From: Paludibacteraceae bacterium
Lineage (GTDB): Bacteria > Bacteroidota > Bacteroidia > Bacteroidales > Paludibacteraceae
Reading direction: 5' to 3'
DNA: 34,270 nt
Assembly (NCBI GenBank): GCA_017464475.1
Contig: JAFTZQ010000011.1
Coordinates: 1 to 34,270 of the forward strand
Below the pieces are notes generated by a model, which was not told the DNA's origin, ran no database searches, and saw only the letters and a program-made list of their open reading frames with translations. Position 1 is the first letter of the stretch. Each line of letters opens with the position of its first letter. This document shows positions 30,861 to 34,270 of the stretch, one piece after another. The translations under genes and the position numbers were made by a program.

Positions 30861-31251
30861 CGGACCCATCTACGAGGGTTGCAACGTCACCATCCACAAC
30901 GGAAAAGCGGAGACCGTCTCCCCGAACACCGAACGTCCGGCAGCGTCCGCAGAGGACGTACAGGACGTACAATCCGCACCCATAGCTTGTTCCGAAAAGG
31001 AACAAGCACAACCTCGTTTTGCGCTGCTGACGGCGCAGTGTATCCAAGAGGGCAAGGCGGAAGCGGTGGAAGCGGAACTGAGAAGTGCGGCAAACGGCTC
31101 GGCGGCTAAGTTAGTTGCTGCCATCCGAACGAATGAAGCACTGGGTTATCTCGACACCAAAAACATGAGTTCGCAGGCGCTCTATGACGCTCTAAACGCC
31201 TATTTCGGGCTCAAATACAGCGTCCGCAATTTCACCAAGTACCGCCGATAA
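30835..31251 (+). CDS. Unrecognised protein with N-terminal NGPI motif
   Basis: A 138-residue protein of unknown function. The N-terminus (INHHNGPIYEGCNVTIHNG, residues 5-23) matches the C-terminus of the upstream protein. A Pro/Ala/Glu-rich linker spans about 25-65. The helical C-terminal part (about 70-138) ends MSSQALYDALNAYFGLKYSVRNFTKYRR, which looks like a small helix-turn-helix-like domain with a basic tail. The two genes share the DNA repeat CATAACGGACCCATC at about 30807 and 30857, so the shared motif may come from a local duplication. It probably ends at the terminator at 31327-31357. Confidence 0.75.
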   Translation: MSIYINHHNGPIYEGCNVTIHNGKAETVSPNTERPAASAEDVQDVQSAPIACSEKEQAQPRFALLTAQCIQEGKAEAVEAELRSAANGSAAKLVAAIRTNEALGYLDTKNMSSQALYDALNAYFGLKYSVRNFTKYRR

Positions 31252-31326
31252 TAGTTCCGATTAGTTCCGCAATAAAGTTCGGTTTAGTTCCTTTTTAGTT
31301 CCGAATAGTTCTTTTTAGTACCATAA
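31252..31326. repeat. TAGTTCC-type degenerate repeat after the NGPI pair
   Basis: Six spaced units of TTAGTTCC/ATAGTTCC at irregular 10-17-bp intervals fill the region from the stop codon to the terminator. Confidence 0.75.
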
Positions 31327-31357
31327 AGCAGTCACAATTTCCGTGGCTGCTTTTTTT
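31327..31357 (+). terminator. Intrinsic terminator overlapping the next promoter
   Basis: The 9-bp stem AGCAGTCAC/GTGGCTGCT has a 7-base loop and is followed by a run of seven Ts. A -7 box lies only five bases past the T run. Confidence 0.85.
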
Positions 31358-31361
31358 GTAC

Positions 31362-31369
31362 TACTTTTG
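31362..31369 (+). promoter_or_regulatory. Probable -7 box (TACTTTTG)
   Basis: TACTTTTG matches the -7 consensus, but no TTG stands 20 bp upstream, where the terminator stem lies. The box is probable and perhaps dependent on an activator. Confidence 0.5.
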
Positions 31370-31463
31370 CACCGGATTTCGAAATCCAACCCGGCGCTGG
31401 GTTATTTGTTTAACACCTTTTAACCCACTCGCACGGCACGAGCTGAAACAACGCCGAACCATT

Positions 31464-31871
31464 ATGACAACCAATTTTGATGTAATTGACCAATTTTTCG
31501 CTGCGCAAGTAGCATGTAACGAATCCGAAGCAACGCTGAAAGCGCTTCGTCCGCAGGTGGAAGCCGCTGTGCAGGCGCTCATCAAAGAGCAAGGCAAGCC
31601 GTCTAATTTCACCGGCACGATCGAGTACCACGGCTTCAAAATCATCGTCAGCCGTCCGAAGTCCTTCACATGGGAGAAGAACACCAACCCTGCCATCACC
31701 TCCGACCCGAACCACGCGATCTACGTGCAGCAACTCGCGCTCCAGGAGCAGATGGCTGCCCAACTCAAAGACCTCCGTGCCGACATCAAACGTACGGCGG
31801 AGAAGCTTGAGAAAGCCCACCCCGAGAGCGAGAGTATCAAACATTCGTTCCGCCTGACGATCATGGATTGA
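31464..31871 (+). CDS. Small unrecognised protein, coiled-coil C-terminus
   Basis: A 135-residue cytoplasmic protein. The N-terminal helix pair (FDVIDQFFAAQVACNESEATLKALRPQVEAAVQALI) is followed by a short beta region (NFTGTIEYHGFKIIVSRPKSFTWE, about 48-71) and a coiled coil (about 88-125). The sequence recalls small phage or mobile-element proteins of Bacteroidota, but I do not recognise a family. The ATG at 31464 is chosen because the -7 box at 31362-31369 lies between it and any longer reading. It is monocistronic by layout: the next 290 bases contain a structured element and a possible micro-ORF. Confidence 0.7.
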   Translation: MTTNFDVIDQFFAAQVACNESEATLKALRPQVEAAVQALIKEQGKPSNFTGTIEYHGFKIIVSRPKSFTWEKNTNPAITSDPNHAIYVQQLALQEQMAAQLKDLRADIKRTAEKLEKAHPESESIKHSFRLTIMD

Positions 31872-31884
31872 TGGTTTAGCTCCG

Positions 31885-32023
31885 CGAAGCCCTAAGCCAT
31901 TCGGATAGCGTTTATACCCTTCGGGGTAATGGCTCCCCTGCCAACGTACTTTTGCGTACCCATTCGCAAAAGAACGACCCCGATAGGGTATAAACAACAT
32001 CCGCGCTGACGCGGAGGGCTTCG
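31885..32023. other. Multi-hairpin structured intergenic element
   Basis: A perfect 9-bp closing stem (CGAAGCCCT at 31885-31893 with 32015-32023) encloses a long arm GTTTATACCC/GGGTATAAAC (31910-31919 with 31986-31995), a hairpin CTTTTGCG/CGCAAAAG (31949-31956 with 31965-31972), and a hairpin TCCGCG-CTGA-CGCGGA (32000-32015). A competing pairing AGCCATT/AATGGCT (31895-31901 with 31928-31934) is possible. The layout is like the SR repeats, but the sequence and flanks are different. Confidence 0.7.
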
Positions 32024-32024
32024 A

Positions 32025-32099
32025 ATGTTATCAAAAAAGGAGCAGGCTAAACGCGGCAAAAAGAAAGCCGATAAAAGAAAAGAAGCAAAAGAAAATTAA
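32025..32099 (+). CDS. Possible 24-residue lysine-rich micro-ORF
   Basis: ATG at 32025 to TAA at 32099 encodes 24 residues, of which nine are Lys and two Arg, without aromatic residues. It begins two bases after the closing stem of the structured element at 31885-32023. It could be a real small basic protein or chance in A-rich DNA. Confidence 0.3.
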   Translation: MLSKKEQAKRGKKKADKRKEAKEN

Positions 32100-32110
32100 A
32101 AAGAAAAAAA

Positions 32111-32148
32111 TTGATGATGACGTTATCCTATGCTATACTCATCATCAA
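32111..32148. promoter_or_regulatory. 10-bp inverted repeat upstream of 32162 gene
   Basis: TTGATGATGA (32111-32120) and its exact complement TCATCATCAA (32139-32148) flank an 18-base loop, 13 bases before the next ATG. It could be an operator or an RNA hairpin affecting translation. Confidence 0.6.
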
Positions 32149-32161
32149 ATAATAAAAAATT

Positions 32162-32539
32162 ATGAATGATGAAAAAAGCTCTTTTGATTATATGTGGAAC
32201 CTGCTTAACCCTCCGCGAGAGTTCCACAATATGCGCACCAAATGCGAAACGACCCTCTGGAATGCGCTCACTATCCACATGCAGCATCGCATTTATCGTC
32301 TCATCCGGGACAAGAAACGGCGCGGTGAAACTATCCAACCAAATCCGTGGTACGCTATCGTCAACGCACGGGATGCAGAGCCGACTAACTATAACGGTGA
32401 TGCTCGCGTGGACGAAATCGCCAAGACAACCCCAATGGTCGTCGCGTGGTACAAAGAACGGGCAGGCATCTACACCCTGGAAGAAGCACTTGCCCTTAAC
32501 CTCAACATCATCAGAGAATTTAAACTATTAAACAATTAA
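32162..32539 (+). CDS. Small unrecognised protein
   Basis: A 125-residue protein of unknown function. It is mostly helical and basic (MWNLLNPPREFHNMRTKCETTLWNALTIHMQHRIYRLIRDKKRRGE, about 11-56), with a C-terminal helical part (TPMVVAWYKERAGIYTLEEALALNLNIIREFKLL). There is no signal peptide. It is five bases before the next gene, so they form a two-gene unit ending at the terminator at 32855-32886. The setting among small genes with odd intergenic DNA suggests an accessory or phage-derived origin. Confidence 0.7.
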   Translation: MNDEKSSFDYMWNLLNPPREFHNMRTKCETTLWNALTIHMQHRIYRLIRDKKRRGETIQPNPWYAIVNARDAEPTNYNGDARVDEIAKTTPMVVAWYKERAGIYTLEEALALNLNIIREFKLLNN

Positions 32540-32544
32540 GAACA

Positions 32545-32832
32545 ATGGACTACCCATTATACGACATCCCTTACCTCGTGCGAGATCCAAATGAGTACCG
32601 GATGTCGGAGAAACGGCATCAGATTGAAGTACGCAATCAGGCGGTGGTGGATGATTATTTCATCGCACGAGACAAAGGCGCTTCGGCGAACGAGGCACGA
32701 GAGGTCGTGGCTACGAAGCACGGAATAACCGAGAAACGGGTATATATCATCGTCAAATGGTTCTTCAATCAGGCAAGAAAAAGGCGAAAATACGATTTTT
32801 TGGAAAAATTTTTGCCTCTGGAGGAACACTAA
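32545..32832 (+). CDS. Small probable helix-turn-helix protein
   Basis: A 95-residue basic protein. Residues about 45-70 (ASANEAREVVATKHGITEKRVYIIVKWFF) fit a helix-turn-helix, with the turn at HGIT and the recognition helix following. The basic stretch ARKRRKY comes after it. This is consistent with a DNA-binding regulator, of a kind common in phage or integrative elements, but the family is not recognised. It is cotranscribed with the 32162 gene. The operator candidate upstream of that gene (32111-32148) would suit autoregulation; that is a guess. Confidence 0.65.
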   Translation: MDYPLYDIPYLVRDPNEYRMSEKRHQIEVRNQAVVDDYFIARDKGASANEAREVVATKHGITEKRVYIIVKWFFNQARKRRKYDFLEKFLPLEEH

Positions 32833-32854
32833 AGTTACTTTCGTATTAATTTTG

Positions 32855-32886
32855 CAGCGGATTTTGAGAAAAGATCCGCTGTTTTT
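32855..32886 (+). terminator. Intrinsic terminator after the small HTH gene
   Basis: CAGCGGAT (32855-32862) pairs perfectly with ATCCGCTG (32874-32881), followed by five Ts. A -7-like TAATTTTG (32847-32854) abuts its left arm. The following stretch to 33098 holds only hairpins. Confidence 0.8.
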
Positions 32887-33014
32887 GATGTCGCTATCGT
32901 CTCGTATGTGTCTCGTAAGCCGCTCGTATCGCGTTCGGCAACGGAGATGCCGGACACAGAACAACGAAAAGCGAAAATAGGCAGGAATGCCGGAATATGC
33001 AGAAAGAGGAAAAA

Positions 33015-33076
33015 CGGCGGAATACCGCCGAGAACAGAACAATATTTATTAACCCATCCGCCATGCATAGGCGGAT
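33015..33076 (+). promoter_or_regulatory. Twin-hairpin leader, copy A
   Basis: Hairpin CGGCGG-AATA-CCGCCG (33015-33030) is followed by AGAACAGAACAA, then hairpin ATCCGCC/GGCGGAT (33056-33062 with 33070-33076), 22 bases before the ATG at 33099. The AATA loop and the GAGAACAGRACAA tail are shared with copy B at 33475-33531, while the stems differ. Confidence 0.7.
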
Positions 33077-33098
33077 ACAAAAAACTTAAACTTTAACT

Positions 33099-33404
33099 AT
33101 GAGTAAAATCAATTTGGAATCGCCGTTTACGGCTTTTCGAGGCAAGATCTGCAAGCACTCGAAGATCATCTTTGCCCAACGCGGGCAGACCCAGTACACC
33201 AGCCAGATTTGCAACCCGCGAACCAAGGCTTACAGCGAGGAGGAAATCGCCCGGCAGGGTAAGTTCAAACAGGCGGTGGCGAACGCGAAAACTGCGCTGG
33301 CGGACAGCACGCAGAAAGCGGCTTACGAGGCAGAGTACAAAGCACAGAGCAAGTACAAGACGCTGAGAGGGTATGTGATCGCTATGGAGTACGCGAAATT
33401 GTAA
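33099..33404 (+). CDS. Small conserved Bacteroidales-type protein (paralogue of the 34159 gene)
   Basis: A 101-residue protein of unknown function. The N-terminus KINLESPFTAFRGKICKHSKIIF aligns with that of the partial gene at 34159 (KVVFEDPIHHISGKIAKKFRTIY), so the two are paralogues. The middle has ICNPRTKAYSEEE, and the C-terminal half is a charged helical segment ending YKTLRGYVIAMEYAKL. There is no signal peptide, and about one quarter of the residues are Lys/Arg. I recall similar proteins in gut Bacteroidales genomes but no function. It follows the twin-hairpin leader A. Confidence 0.75.
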   Translation: MSKINLESPFTAFRGKICKHSKIIFAQRGQTQYTSQICNPRTKAYSEEEIARQGKFKQAVANAKTALADSTQKAAYEAEYKAQSKYKTLRGYVIAMEYAKL

Positions 33405-33433
33405 GCCCCCCTCAATCCCCCCCCCGTAGGGGG
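33405..33433. repeat. C-rich/G-rich palindromic tract
   Basis: Runs of C and then CCCCCCCGTAGGGGG follow the stop codon of the 33099 gene. It resembles the palindromic units inserted in rsmD and in the O-methyltransferase gene. Confidence 0.6.
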
Positions 33434-33439
33434 AAGAAA

Positions 33440-33531
33440 GCCGGATAGTATCCGGCACAATGGACGTTGAGAGGCTCTGCGGAATACCGCAGAGAACAGG
33501 ACAAAGAAAGGCTCGGGGCTAATGCTCCGAG
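33440..33531 (+). promoter_or_regulatory. Hairpin-rich leader, copy B
   Basis: Three successive hairpins stand before the ATG at 33559: GCCGGATA/TATCCGGC (33440-33456), CTCTGCGG-AATA-CCGCAGAG (33475-33494), and CTCGGGGC-TAAT-GCTCCGAG (33512-33531). The second has the same AATA loop and GAGAACAGGACAA tail as copy A at 33015, with a different, still perfect stem. Confidence 0.7.
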
Positions 33532-33558
33532 AAGCTAACGAAGAAAGAAAACACAACT

Positions 33559-33726
33559 ATGAAGAAAGTATTGATTATGACAGTCATTATGACGAGTATC
33601 GCGATGGTGAGCTGCAACGTGACGCGGGTGATTACCAACGAGAGCCAGTATGTGCAGAGAGGGGATACATCGGTCGTCATTCAGACGAAGACCATCGAGA
33701 CCTACGATGCGAGCAAGAAACTCTGA
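33559..33726 (+). CDS. Small lipoprotein (55 residues)
   Basis: ATG at 33559 to TGA at 33726 encodes 55 residues. The signal peptide (MKKVLIMTVIMTSIAMVSC) ends in a Bacteroidota-type lipobox with Cys19. The mature part (NVTRVITNESQYVQRGDTSVVIQTKTIETYDASKK) is about 36 residues with alternating polar/hydrophobic strands. I recall similar short lipoproteins with a YxQRGDT motif in Bacteroidota, function unknown. It follows the hairpin leader B. The inverted SR copy begins eight bases after its stop. Confidence 0.8.
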   Translation: MKKVLIMTVIMTSIAMVSCNVTRVITNESQYVQRGDTSVVIQTKTIETYDASKKL

Positions 33727-33733
33727 TCTTTGA

Positions 33734-33893
33734 AAGTAAATAAACATAGATAAACACTTTTAAATGCTTTGAGCTGCGCTCTATGTGTCCTTAGTCGCTA
33801 AAAACTCCTCGTGTGCAAGCACCCGGATAGTTTTTATCAACCAAGACCACACCCTTGCGGGTAAAGCATTTAAAAGCAATAAACATAAATAAA
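33734..33893 (-). repeat. Structured repeat SR, copy 2 (inverted)
   Basis: Read on the minus strand it has the order of copy 1. The closing stem is CTTTTAAATGCTTT/AAAGCATTTAAAAG (33757-33770 with 33863-33876). The first hairpin is ACCC/GGGT (33851-33862). The second has arms TAAAAACT/AGTTTTTA (33799-33806 with 33829-33836) and tip GTG-CAAG-CAC on the plus strand (CTTG loop on the minus strand, 33813-33822). The third is GAGC/GCTC (33771-33781). The flanks are GCAATAAACATAAATAAA (33876-33893) and AAATAAACATAGATAAACAC (33738-33757). Stems differ from copy 1 by paired changes. Confidence 0.88.
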
Positions 33894-33953
33894 ATTATTT
33901 AGTTGGTCCAAAATTACACAGATTAAACGAATTGCATGCTACACGCTGCATAG

Positions 33954-34120
33954 TTTATTTATGTTTATTGCCTCGGGCGTTTGTACTCCGCAGGAGTGTA
34001 GATTTGGTTGATGGAGCGGCATGGGAGCTTGCTCACAAAGACGCTACAGCGAGCAAAGATACAAGAGCCCATCGGGCTACAAACGACAGAGGGGTTTATC
34101 TTTGTTTATTTACTTAAAAG
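33954..34120 (+). repeat. Structured repeat SR, copy 3
   Basis: Flanks are TTTATTTATGTTTATTGC (33954-33971) and GTTTATCTTTGTTTATTT (34094-34111) followed by ACTTAAAAG. Closing pairs are CCTC/GAGG (33971-33974 with 34089-34092) and CGTTTGTA/TACAAACG (33978-33985 with 34078-34085). The first hairpin is ACTCC-GCA-GGAGT (33985-33997), the CTTG-tipped arm is GAG-CTTG-CTC (34025-34034), and the third hairpin is AGCCC-ATC-GGGCT (34066-34078). It is the most diverged of the three yet keeps the fold. Its right flank contains TATCTTTG, a -7-like box, 55 bases before the next ATG. Confidence 0.88.
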
Positions 34121-34158
34121 GAAACATTAATTAACAAACCATTAAACCAACCTTAACT

Positions 34159-34270
34159 ATGGGAAAAGTAGTATTTGAAGACCCGATTCATCACATCTCG
34201 GGCAAGATCGCGAAGAAATTTCGCACGATTTACAATTACATGAAAGCCACCGGACTGAAGTACACTTCCG
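34159..34270 (+). CDS. Paralogue of the 33099 protein, cut by window end
   Basis: ATG at 34159 begins a frame that stays open to the window edge (37 codons visible). KVVFEDPIHHISGKIAKKFRTIY aligns with the N-terminus of the 33099 protein at the positions K-[IV]-x-[FL]-[ED]-x-P-[IF], GKI-x-K and I-[YF]. The region before the ATG (CTTAACT) matches that of the 33099 gene (TTTAACT). It follows SR copy 3 by about 38 bases. Function unknown. Confidence 0.75.
   Translation, partial: MGKVVFEDPIHHISGKIAKKFRTIYNYMKATGLKYTS

Noticed and set aside
33522-33743. An open frame of 73 codons covering the small lipoprotein region.
   Set aside because: Its product is low-complexity and charged, while the other frame from 33559 gives a proper signal peptide and lipobox.
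33734-34120. SR copies interpreted as integron attC sites.
   Set aside because: No GTTRRRY/RYYYAAC core sites are present, the flanks are direct rather than inverted repeats, and no integrase is seen.

Overview
The window reads as a chromosomal segment of an uncultured gut- or rumen-type Bacteroidales (Bacteroidota). Nine promoters match the Bacteroidota pattern (-7 box TAnnTTTG, -33 TTG). Starts lack strong Shine-Dalgarno sites. Family-typical content includes a DUF2723 membrane protein, OMPP1/FadL barrel, T9SS-type C-terminus and BspA-type (LRR_5) repeats. The phylum is well supported; genus and habitat are inference. I see no rRNA, tRNA, CRISPR array or recognisable transposase.

Layout. 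1-155: one copy of a structured repeat (called SR here). 198-953 (-): short UDP-glucose dehydrogenase-like protein. 1483-8722: DUF2723 protein, CobW/G3E GTPase, secreted protein, hotdog thioesterase and PatB/MalY C-S lyase, closely packed. 8715-9383 (-): O-methyltransferase, divergent from an Lrp regulator, trpS, a small lipoprotein and an OMPP1 barrel (9481-12485). 12486-13125: no gene, but two candidate structured RNAs. 13126-15191: a two-gene glycan locus (GINT1-like propeller and ATP-grasp). 15579-22171: TPR membrane protein, ribH, lysC, YitT, sugar nucleotidyltransferase, galE and manA, closed by a bidirectional terminator. 22235-23556 (-): rsmD and a conserved envelope protein. 23690-27283: a RelA/SpoT homologue lacking both ends, recR, a membrane protein, a HAD phosphatase and a GNAT. 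27292-30147: two tandem TIR-LRR_5 genes. 30360-34270: an accessory stretch of small unrecognised genes separated by hairpin-rich DNA.

The core genes serve nucleotide-sugar supply, riboflavin, aspartate-family amino acids, tryptophan charging, DNA repair and stringent response. The right end differs from them: the small proteins are unfamiliar and the intergenic DNA is highly structured.

The most novel signal is SR, about 160 bases in three copies (1-155, 33734-33893 inverted, 33954-34120). Each has a long closing stem, an internal hairpin capped by CTTG, and a terminal triloop hairpin. The stems change by compensation between copies, and near-identical direct repeats flank the fold. Other notable points are short tandem repeats that fill gene junctions and also enter four conserved proteins in frame (RecR, RsmD, O-methyltransferase, GNAT), the doubly truncated Rel, the tandem TIR-LRR_5 pair, and an extended -33 box (TTGCATAT) at exactly 20 bp from the -7 box in nine promoters.
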